From contig JAZNOL010000082.1 of the NCBI GenBank assembly GCA_045580815.1, forward strand, positions 1 to 19,971: DNA of 19,971 bases, read 5' to 3'. This stretch comes from JAZNOL01 sp045580815 (GTDB lineage Bacteria > Bacillota > Clostridia > RUG12999). Below the pieces are notes generated by a model. The model saw nothing but the letters and a program-made list of their open reading frames with translations. It was not told where the DNA came from and made no database searches. Shown here one piece after another: positions 13,926 to 19,971 of this stretch (positions are counted from its first letter, which is position 1; every line of letters starts with the position of its first letter). Both the position numbers and the translations under genes were made by a program.

Positions 13926-14417
13926 CTATAGGTTTGAATTTTTTAATCCTTGCATTATTATTACCGAAACAGCTATACCTAAAACTGCCTGAACAATATT
14001 GCCGGGGATACTTAGTGCTGCTGATAAACCTTCACCGAAAATCAGTGCAGCATATAAAAAATATCCAATTATCATTACACATTCGCCGCAAATGCCCGAA
14101 ACGGTACACCAAATCACGGTTTTTTTGCTCTTTTTATAAATGATTGATGCAATTAATGCGCATAATGCTTTAATAACAAATGTTCCGGGAGCGTAATATA
14201 TGTATCCGGCGATGATGTCTGCAAGCATACTGCCCAGTCCGGCGGCAAATGCACCTACGTACGGTCCTAAAATAAATCCCGAAACAAGAACTATACAGTC
14301 GCCTAAGTTCACATATCCGTTCATAGGCGACGGAATACGTATAACAAGTGTTGCAACACAGCATAAAGCTGTAAGCATTGCAACAGCTGTAAGTTTTTTT
14401 GCTTTTGAATTTAACAT
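13926..14417 (-). CDS. ECF transporter S component, probably vitamin B6-type
   Basis: The 163-residue membrane protein has about five to six hydrophobic helices and the hallmarks of ECF S components. These are the N-terminal KAKKLTAVAMLTALCCVATL followed by RIPSP, then VNLGDCIVLVSGFILGP, GSMLADIIAGYIYYAPGTF and KALCALIASIIYKK. The S component binds the vitamin and uses a shared EcfAA'T energising module encoded elsewhere. The substrate cannot be proven from the sequence. The gene diverges from a PdxR-like PLP-dependent regulator, which in other Firmicutes controls vitamin B6 genes, so pyridoxal/pyridoxine uptake (PdxU-like) is the best inference. The ATG at 14417 follows GAGGAGCG; an ATG at 14435 lies upstream of that ribosome site and is rejected. 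Confidence 0.85.
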   Translation of the reverse strand: MLNSKAKKLTAVAMLTALCCVATLVIRIPSPMNGYVNLGDCIVLVSGFILGPYVGAFAAGLGSMLADIIAGYIYYAPGTFVIKALCALIASIIYKKSKKTVIWCTVSGICGECVMIIGYFLYAALIFGEGLSAALSIPGNIVQAVLGIAVSVIIMQGLKNSNL

Positions 14418-14477
14418 AAAAATTTCGCTCCTCATATTGACATTTTGTTATAAATATAATACAATATTTTTGGTGTT

Positions 14478-14497
14478 ATTAAAAGTACCATTTTAAT
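14478..14497. promoter_or_regulatory. Dyad in the ECF/PdxR-like divergent region (candidate operator)
   Basis: ATTAAAA (14478-14484) and TTTTAAT (14491-14497) form a perfect 7-bp dyad around GTACCA, midway between the divergent genes. TATAAT (14505-14510) follows for the regulator gene, 20 bases before its start. The dyad could be the binding site of the PdxR-like protein; AT-richness makes chance possible. Confidence 0.4.
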
Positions 14498-14529
14498 CTT
14501 TTTTTATAATACCAGATTGGAGATGCAAA

Positions 14530-15942
14530 ATGCTTACATATAATATTAAAAGCCGTGGGAAAATGCCGATTTATGAGTTTTTATACAATTGTATAAAAAC
14601 GGATATACTCTCCGGCAGATTTTCAAAAAATGAGCGGCTGCCGTCCAAACGTGCACTTGCCGGTCACTTAGGCATAGGCGTTATTACTGTTGAAAATGCA
14701 TATGCACAGCTTGAGGTGGAGGGATACATCACATCAGTTGAAAAAAGAGGATATTTTGTGTGCGAAATAGGTGATTTGAAAAAATACGTATCGCAAAAAC
14801 CGAGATATATTGACGATGATGTGTTGCCCACAGACGGTGAAAAAAAGTATATTGCTGATTTTACGTCCAATAACATAAATGCGGAAAAATTTCCGTTTTC
14901 AGTCTGGGCTAAACTTATGCGCCGAATACTTTGCGACGAAAATACACATCTGCTTGCTCCGGTGTCACACAACGGAGCACTGCCGCTTCGACGCGCAATT
15001 GCAAACCACCTTTATAAATTCCGAGGATTTGAGGTTTTGCCGGAAAATATAATAGTCGGGTCGGGAACAGAATATTTGTATAATATTCTTATTCAGCTTT
15101 TAGGACGTGAAAAAATAATTGCCCTTGAAAATCCCGGATATAACAAAATTGCAAAAATATACGGAGCTTGCGGGGTAAAATATAAATATATCGATATGGA
15201 TGAAAACGGATTATCGGTAGAACAGCTTTCTAAATCCGGAGCACGTGTTGCTCATGTTTCGCCGTCACACCATTTTCCTACAGGTACGGTTATGACTGCA
15301 GGCAGACGGTTTGAGCTTTTAAATTGGGCGGAAAAAACAGACGGATACATTATTGAGGATGAGTATGACAGCGAATTTAAATTTTCGGGTAAACCTGTTC
15401 CGCCGCTTAAAAGTGTTGATGCAAACGGTCATGTTATATATATGAACACTTTTTCAAAAACTATTGCACCGTCTATGAGAATAAGCTATATGATACTTCC
15501 GTCGGAGCTTATGAGTGTTTACAACAAAAAGCTTGGATTTTATTCATGCACAGTACCGGCTGTGGAACAGTATGTTTTGACGGCATTTCTTGAAGAGGGA
15601 TATTTTGAAAAACATATTAACCGCATGAAAACATATTATAAATCTTTGCGAAATGCAGTTATAAAAGCAATAGAATCAAGCAATATAAGCAAAATGGTTT
15701 CCGTGGAAGAGACTGATTCAGGATTGCATTTTCCGGTAAAAATAAAAACAGAAATTTCTGACAGTACACTTGTAAAGCTTCTTGATGATAAAGGAATTAA
15801 AATTTCGTTTTTGTCACAATATGTTTACGGAAACACAAAAAAATTTGAGCATACAGCGATTATAAACTATTCCGGCATAAATTTAGAAAATATAGAAAAA
15901 GCAATAACAATTGCCGAAGAAATTTATTTAAAAAAGTTCTGA
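14530..15942 (+). CDS. PdxR/MocR-type regulator (GntR helix-turn-helix plus aminotransferase domain)
   Basis: The 470-residue protein has an N-terminal GntR winged helix (about 10-78: PIYEFLYNCIKTDILSGRF, RLPSKRALAGHLGIG, VEGYITSVEKRGYFV). It is joined to a class I aminotransferase-like fold (about 110-465) with PLP-site features. These are HFPTG, EDEYDSEF and FSKTIAPSMR, where Lys310 is the expected Schiff-base lysine. MocR/PdxR proteins use PLP as a signal, and many control PLP synthesis or pyridoxal uptake. It is divergent from an ECF S component, which fits the latter role. The ATG at 14530 is supported by TTGGAGATG just upstream. A stem-loop terminator follows at 15972. Confidence 0.93.
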   Translation: MLTYNIKSRGKMPIYEFLYNCIKTDILSGRFSKNERLPSKRALAGHLGIGVITVENAYAQLEVEGYITSVEKRGYFVCEIGDLKKYVSQKPRYIDDDVLPTDGEKKYIADFTSNNINAEKFPFSVWAKLMRRILCDENTHLLAPVSHNGALPLRRAIANHLYKFRGFEVLPENIIVGSGTEYLYNILIQLLGREKIIALENPGYNKIAKIYGACGVKYKYIDMDENGLSVEQLSKSGARVAHVSPSHHFPTGTVMTAGRRFELLNWAEKTDGYIIEDEYDSEFKFSGKPVPPLKSVDANGHVIYMNTFSKTIAPSMRISYMILPSELMSVYNKKLGFYSCTVPAVEQYVLTAFLEEGYFEKHINRMKTYYKSLRNAVIKAIESSNISKMVSVEETDSGLHFPVKIKTEISDSTLVKLLDDKGIKISFLSQYVYGNTKKFEHTAIINYSGINLENIEKAITIAEEIYLKKF

Positions 15943-15971
15943 AGTGTTGTAAAACTAAATATTTGTTTTTT

Positions 15972-16004
15972 AGCTGTCACGCTGATTTGGCGTGACGGCT
16001 TTTT
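15972..16004 (+). terminator. Terminator of the PdxR-like gene
   Basis: AGCTGTCACGC (15972-15982) pairs with GCGTGACGGCT (15990-16000), with one G-T pair, and is followed by T at 16001-16004. It lies 30 bases after the stop codon. Confidence 0.8.
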
Positions 16005-16113
16005 GCGTTTTTAATAATTAAATTTATTTTACAAAAGGGTTATTATTTGGGGGGTCAATGAATAAAATTGTACAGTAAACAAAAAAATAAGCAGACGAAA
16101 GGCCGTGGATTTT

Positions 16114-16881
16114 ATGAAAGTTTTTGTGTTAAAACGTGGCTCGATTTTTATGTATCTTTTGATGCTTGCGGCAGTTTTCGGCATTTACCGAGTAGGCGTT
16201 CATTACAGTGATGCGGCACTTACAGCCGCCGGTGTAGTACGGAATATTCCTGTATATTGCGTTGATACGGACGAAAAAAAGCTTGCGCTGACTTTTGATG
16301 CGGCATGGGATGACAGCGACACGGATGCACTGCTGTCTGTACTTGAAAAAAATGATGTGAAAGCCAGCTTCTTTATGGTTGGCGGCTGGATTGACAGGTA
16401 TCCTCATTCGGTAAAAAAGTTTCACGATGCCGGGCATGAAATTTTAAATCATTCGGACGCACATCTGCACATGAATCAGCTTACGCCCGAAGAAATTACC
16501 GCCGACATAAATTCCTGTGAAGAAAAAATTAAAAACGTAACAGGCGAAAGCAAAAAGCTGTTCCGTGCACCTTACGGTGAGTATAATGACACAGTTGTAA
16601 AAGCATCACGGGATGCAGGCTATGAGGTTATTCAATGGGACTGCGATTCGCTTGACTGGAAAGACCTGTCGGCAGAAGAAATCACAAAACGTGTCACTTC
16701 AAAAGTGAAAAACGGTTCAATAATTCTTCTTCACAACGGTGCAAAAAACACACCTTCGGCACTTGAGCAGATATTGCCGCAGCTTAAAGAAAAAGGCTGG
16801 TCATTTGTTAAGGTTTCGGAGCTTATTTATGACGATAATTATAAAATAGATCATGCGGGCAAACAGATTAAATTAAACTGA
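16114..16881 (+). CDS. Membrane-anchored polysaccharide deacetylase (NodB fold, PdaB-like)
   Basis: The 255-residue protein has a short basic N-terminus and one membrane helix (about 11-28), followed by a NodB deacetylase domain outside the membrane. The motifs run in order: LTFDAAWDD with catalytic Asp62, NHSDAHLH with metal ligands His113 and His117, RAPYGEYN, WDCDSLDW and ILLHNG. The AAW variant of the first motif is usual in the PdaB-like sporulation and clostridial group. These enzymes remove N-acetyl groups from peptidoglycan or related polymers. The ATG at 16114 is preceded by GAAAGG; the GTG at 16105 would sit only two bases after that site. The SSB-like gene starts 27 bases later with no terminator between, so they are likely co-transcribed. 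Confidence 0.93.
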   Translation: MKVFVLKRGSIFMYLLMLAAVFGIYRVGVHYSDAALTAAGVVRNIPVYCVDTDEKKLALTFDAAWDDSDTDALLSVLEKNDVKASFFMVGGWIDRYPHSVKKFHDAGHEILNHSDAHLHMNQLTPEEITADINSCEEKIKNVTGESKKLFRAPYGEYNDTVVKASRDAGYEVIQWDCDSLDWKDLSAEEITKRVTSKVKNGSIILLHNGAKNTPSALEQILPQLKEKGWSFVKVSELIYDDNYKIDHAGKQIKLN

Positions 16882-16908
16882 AATCCGTATGTTTAAGGAG
16901 GAAAAACA

Positions 16909-17556
16909 ATGGAAAACACAAACAACAGCGTGACCCTTGTGGGACGGGTGGCAAAAGTGCCGCAGTACAGTCACAGTCACTGCGGAGAAAAATTTTACGG
17001 TTTTGTAATTGAAGTCAGGCGGCTGAGTGATGCTCTTGACAGCATAAACGTTACAATTTCCGAAAAACTGCTTGGAGATGCCGATTTGCGTCAGGGGGCA
17101 GAAATTGAAATTGAGGGGCAATACCGTTCATACAACAATTACAGCGGAGTGGGAAATAAACTCGTGCTGACCGTGTTTGTGCAAAGCATTCGTCCGGCGG
17201 ACGAAAACAGCGATTTTGCAAACCCCAATAAAATTTATTTAAACGGATTTGTGTGTAAAGAGCCGGTATACCGCACAACGCCTTTCGGTAGGGAAATTAC
17301 AGACATGATTATTGCCGTAAACAGAGCTTATGGCAAATCCGATTACATACCCTGCATTGCATGGGGCAGAAATGCAAAATATGCCTCGAAATTTGAAGTA
17401 GGCAACAATGTCGAAATCTGGGGAAGAATCCAAAGCAGGCAGTACATAAAACGGTTTGACGACGGCGAAGAAGAAATAAAAACCGCTTACGAAATTTCAA
17501 TTTCCCGGATGAACATTGTACAAAAAGAGACAGATGCAACGGAAATACAACAATAA
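16909..17556 (+). CDS. SSB-like protein with two predicted OB folds
   Basis: The 215-residue protein appears to contain two OB-fold units. The first (about 6-96) reads SVTLVGRVAKVPQYSHSHC, GFVIEVRRLSD, EIEIEGQYRSY and LVLTVFVQSIRP. The second (about 106-203) reads NKIYLNGFVCKEPVYRTTPFG, DMIIAVNRAYGKSDYIPCIAWGRNA, NNVEIWGRIQSR and AYEISISRMN. The second is SSB-like, with a pattern close to the canonical single-stranded DNA-binding protein core. Unlike housekeeping SSB it lacks the acidic DDDIPF-type tail, so it is probably a paralogue, perhaps binding single-stranded DNA without the usual partner-recruiting tip. The ATG has AAGGAGG upstream. Why it is paired with a cell-wall deacetylase is unclear. 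Confidence 0.82.
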   Translation: MENTNNSVTLVGRVAKVPQYSHSHCGEKFYGFVIEVRRLSDALDSINVTISEKLLGDADLRQGAEIEIEGQYRSYNNYSGVGNKLVLTVFVQSIRPADENSDFANPNKIYLNGFVCKEPVYRTTPFGREITDMIIAVNRAYGKSDYIPCIAWGRNAKYASKFEVGNNVEIWGRIQSRQYIKRFDDGEEEIKTAYEISISRMNIVQKETDATEIQQ

Positions 17557-17620
17557 AATAGGTAACTTGCATAAAAAACAATGTAATTATTGGTAAAAAC
17601 GGCTAAAATTAATAATTTGC

Positions 17621-17649
17621 TTGCAATTTTATTGTTATTATTGTATAAT
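17621..17649 (+). promoter_or_regulatory. Promoter of the glycogen operon
   Basis: TTGCAA (17621-17626) and TATAAT (17644-17649) have a 17-base spacer and leave a leader of about 115 bases before glgB. An imperfect hairpin (17679-17697 with 17706-17721) lies in that leader. The rest of 17557-17772 is A/T-rich with no gene, and I see no clear terminator after the SSB-like gene. Confidence 0.6.
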
Positions 17650-17772
17650 AATATATGTATTATAATATAGGAACAAAATGTATTTTTATGTGAAAAAATG
17701 TAATGTTTTTACATAAATACAATTTTTCTGTAAATATACAAATGATATACACAGACTCGAGGGGTGTAAATT

Positions 17773-19683
17773 TTGAACCAAAGCAAACCTAACGTAAAAT
17801 TGAAGCTCGAAATGTTTTCACAAAATCTTTGTGATGACATATACGAGGTTCTGGGCTGTCACAAAACAAAAGGCGGCTATGTTTTCAGAGTATGGGCTCC
17901 GGGTGCAAGGGCGATTTCGCTTGTAGGGGATTTTAATGGCTGGAATGCAGACTCGGACTATCTGGAAAACATCGGTTACGGCGTTTTTGAAATAAAAAAA
18001 GATATTGACGAGGGTGCTTTTTATAAATACTGCATTTTCACCTATGACGGCAGAAGTTTTCTGAAAGCCGACCCGTATTGCACTTTTTCACAAACCGAAA
18101 CCGAAACAGCGTCCATTGTTTACGATATCAGCGAAAAATACAACTGGGGCGACGACTCATGGCAAAAATACAAGCAAAAAACCGATATATACTGTTCGCC
18201 CGTAAATATTTATGAGATGAACATAGGCTCGTGGCGCAAAAACGATGACGGCACATACTACAACTATCGCAGATGCGCAGACGAGCTTGTGACGTATCTT
18301 AAACAGCACAGCTACACACACATTGAGCTTATGCCTGTTGCAGAGCATCCCTATGACGGTTCGTGGGGATATCAGATTTGCCAGTACTTTTCGCCTACGT
18401 CACGGTATGGCAAGCCTGAAGATTTTATGTATTTTGTGGACAAGTGCCACCAAAACGGCATAGGTGTTATCTTAGACTGGGTTCCGGCACATTTTCCGAA
18501 AGATGCTCACGGGCTTTATGAGTTTGACGGCGGTCCTCTTTATGAGGCACAAGGGCTGGGACGTATGGAAAACGAGGGCTGGGGCACACGCAAGTTTGAT
18601 TATGCACGACCGCAGGTTAAATCCTTTTTGATTTCAAACGCACTTTTCTGGCTTGAAAAATACCACATTGACGGTCTGCGTGTTGACGCAGTAAGCTCAA
18701 TGCTTTATCTTGACTATGACAAACAGCCCGGTCAGTGGATGCCCAACAAATACGGCGGCAACGGCAACCTTGAAGCAATTGAGTTTCTCCGTGAGCTTAA
18801 CTGCAAGGTGTTTGAGCAGTATCCCACCACAATGATGATTGCCGAGGAATCCACCGCATGGCCTATGGTTACAAAACCGGTTTCCGACGGTGGATTGGGT
18901 TTTAACTTCAAATGGAACATGGGCTGGATGAACGATATGCTTGAATACGCAGGTGCAAATCCGTTTTTCAGAAAAGATATGCACCGCAACATCACATTTT
19001 CGTTTTATTATGCGTTCAGCGAGAATTTTATTCTGCCGGTTTCTCACGACGAGGTTGTGCACGGCAAAAAATCTCTGCTTGATAAAATGCCCGGCGAATA
19101 CGAAGAGAAATTTGCCGGCACAAGAGTTTTCTTAGGTTATATGATGGCACATCCGGGGAAAAAACTGCTGTTTATGGGCAGTGAGTTCGGGCAGTTTTCA
19201 GAGTGGAATTACAAACAGGCTCTTGACTGGTGCTTGTTTGACTACGATGCACACAAAGCTCTTGATGAGTATGTAAAATCTCTGAATGAATTTTATTTGA
19301 AAACTCCTGCTTTCTGGGAAATTGACTATTCCTGGGAAGGCTTTGAATGGATATCCTCCGACGATTATACGCAGAATATAATCGTATTTCGGCGAAAGGC
19401 AAAAAACGGCGACGAAATAATTGCAGTTATCAACTTTGCACCGGTAAAACGTGAAAACTACTGCATCGGTGTGCCTTTTGCAGGCGAATATACAGAGGTA
19501 TTCAATTCTGACAGTAAACAATTCGGCGGAAGCGGAGCAGGCAATGATTTACCGCTGAAATCAACGGCAATACCAATGCACGGGCTTGACAATTCAATTG
19601 AAATTGTTATACCTCCGCTCTCGGCGATTTATTTAAAGTGTACAAAAAAGACATCTGAAAAGAGGAAAGAAAAGAAATGCTGA
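17773..19683 (+). CDS. glgB: 1,4-alpha-glucan branching enzyme GlgB
   Basis: The 636-residue GH13 enzyme makes alpha-1,6 branches in glycogen. An N-terminal CBM48 (about 25-125; FRVWAPGARAISLVGDFNGW) precedes the barrel, with NIYEMNIGSWRK, DWVPAHFP and GLRVDAVSSMLYLDY (nucleophile Asp305). AEEST has acid-base Glu358, and SHDEVVHGK has Asp426. The spacings of 53 and 121 residues between these match those of the E. coli enzyme (Asp405, Glu458, Asp526). It lacks the extra N-terminal module of the E. coli enzyme, which is common in Firmicutes. The start is TTG at 17773 with GAGGGG upstream. The tail KKTSEKRKEKKC is very basic. Its end overlaps the glgC start by 7 bases, so the two are translationally coupled. 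Confidence 0.97.
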   Translation: MNQSKPNVKLKLEMFSQNLCDDIYEVLGCHKTKGGYVFRVWAPGARAISLVGDFNGWNADSDYLENIGYGVFEIKKDIDEGAFYKYCIFTYDGRSFLKADPYCTFSQTETETASIVYDISEKYNWGDDSWQKYKQKTDIYCSPVNIYEMNIGSWRKNDDGTYYNYRRCADELVTYLKQHSYTHIELMPVAEHPYDGSWGYQICQYFSPTSRYGKPEDFMYFVDKCHQNGIGVILDWVPAHFPKDAHGLYEFDGGPLYEAQGLGRMENEGWGTRKFDYARPQVKSFLISNALFWLEKYHIDGLRVDAVSSMLYLDYDKQPGQWMPNKYGGNGNLEAIEFLRELNCKVFEQYPTTMMIAEESTAWPMVTKPVSDGGLGFNFKWNMGWMNDMLEYAGANPFFRKDMHRNITFSFYYAFSENFILPVSHDEVVHGKKSLLDKMPGEYEEKFAGTRVFLGYMMAHPGKKLLFMGSEFGQFSEWNYKQALDWCLFDYDAHKALDEYVKSLNEFYLKTPAFWEIDYSWEGFEWISSDDYTQNIIVFRRKAKNGDEIIAVINFAPVKRENYCIGVPFAGEYTEVFNSDSKQFGGSGAGNDLPLKSTAIPMHGLDNSIEIVIPPLSAIYLKCTKKTSEKRKEKKC

Positions 19684-19971
19684 CAACAAAAAAAGATTGT
19701 GTAACAATGCTGCTTGCAGGCGGGCAGGGCAGCAGACTTCACGTGCTTACGAGCAAAATTGCAAAACCGGCTGTTCCTTTTGGGGGCAAATACCGCATTA
19801 TTGACTATGCACTGTCAAACTGCGTTAATTCCGGGCTTGATACTGTGGGTGTGCTTACCCAGTATCAGCCGCTTATTCTTAACGAATACATCGGTAACGG
19901 ACAGCCATGGGATCTCGACAGACTTAACGGAGGCGTAATGGTACTTCCTCCTTATCAGGGTAAAAAGGGCG
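19677..19971 (+). CDS. glgC: Glucose-1-phosphate adenylyltransferase GlgC, N-terminal part (cut by window end)
   Basis: The first 98 residues of ADP-glucose pyrophosphorylase are present. They carry the nucleotide-binding loop MLLAGGQGSRLHVLTSKIAK (residues 11-30), PAVPFGGKYRIIDYALSNC and the GVLTQYQPLILNEYIG segment. The enzyme makes ADP-glucose from glucose-1-phosphate and ATP, the committed step of bacterial glycogen synthesis, supplying the glucan that GlgB branches. The usual GVLT after GGxGxRL is HVLT here, a minor change. The ATG at 19677 lies in the end of glgB (7-base overlap), with AGAGGAAAG as ribosome site. The rest of the gene, probably followed by other glycogen genes, is outside the window. 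Confidence 0.97.
   Translation, partial: MLTTKKDCVTMLLAGGQGSRLHVLTSKIAKPAVPFGGKYRIIDYALSNCVNSGLDTVGVLTQYQPLILNEYIGNGQPWDLDRLNGGVMVLPPYQGKKG

Noticed and set aside
1..19971. CRISPR array, tRNA, rRNA, transposase or integrase genes
   Set aside because: I looked for regular spaced repeats, tRNA-like ends and recombinase motifs in the frames and saw none.

Overview
The window looks like a chromosomal segment of a low-GC Gram-positive anaerobe of the class Clostridia, possibly a gut Oscillospirales-type organism. This rests on gene content and style: Shine-Dalgarno-rich starts, several TTG starts, an ECF transporter S component, a PdxR/MocR regulator, a DUF1858 protein, a FeoA-like protein, a glycogen operon and a GH78-type glycosidase. 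The exact taxon cannot be read from the sequence. I see no rRNA, tRNA, CRISPR array, transposase or integrase gene.

Left part (1-12127) is a carbohydrate locus that appears to have been interrupted. A ThuA-domain gene and a Gfo/Idh/MocA dehydrogenase gene run on the minus strand, divergent from an AraC-type regulator on the plus strand. Convergent to the regulator is a minus-strand operon: GH78-like alpha-L-rhamnosidase, a SemiSWEET-like three-helix membrane protein, and an alpha/beta-hydrolase (esterase). The esterase is in two pieces. Its first 171 codons (HGGG and GxSxG motifs) lie at 8790-9302. Its last 79 codons (catalytic Asp and His region) lie at 3196-3435, on the same strand and in the right order. 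The two pieces join in frame at one histidine with nothing missing, giving a 250-residue enzyme of normal length.

The roughly 5.35 kb between the pieces (about 3439-8789) therefore looks like an insertion. It carries a MerR/GyrI-type regulator (minus), a 214-bp MITE-like element with inverted termini and an 11-bp flanking direct repeat, a MerR-class promoter (19-bp spacer with a near-perfect dyad), and a 1307-residue secreted protein. That protein has FG-GAP/VCBS-like Ca-loop repeats, two Ser/Thr-rich beta segments, an FN3 domain and an Ig-like domain. The regulator, promoter and secreted protein look like one switchable module, and this is the most unusual thing in the window.

Middle part (11855-13871): a FeoA-like small protein (minus) diverges from a DUF1858 redox-disulfide protein driven by a consensus promoter. 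An S41 carboxy-terminal processing protease with an N-terminal anchor and a PDZ domain follows.

Right part (13926-19971): an ECF S component (probably a vitamin B6 transporter) diverges from a PdxR-like GntR/aminotransferase regulator, with a dyad between them. Next come a membrane-anchored polysaccharide deacetylase and a two-OB-fold SSB-like protein in one transcription unit. The glycogen genes glgB and glgC follow, overlapping by 7 nt, with glgC cut by the window end. Two near-identical bidirectional terminator hairpins sit at the convergent junctions 3152-3193 and 13871-13916.
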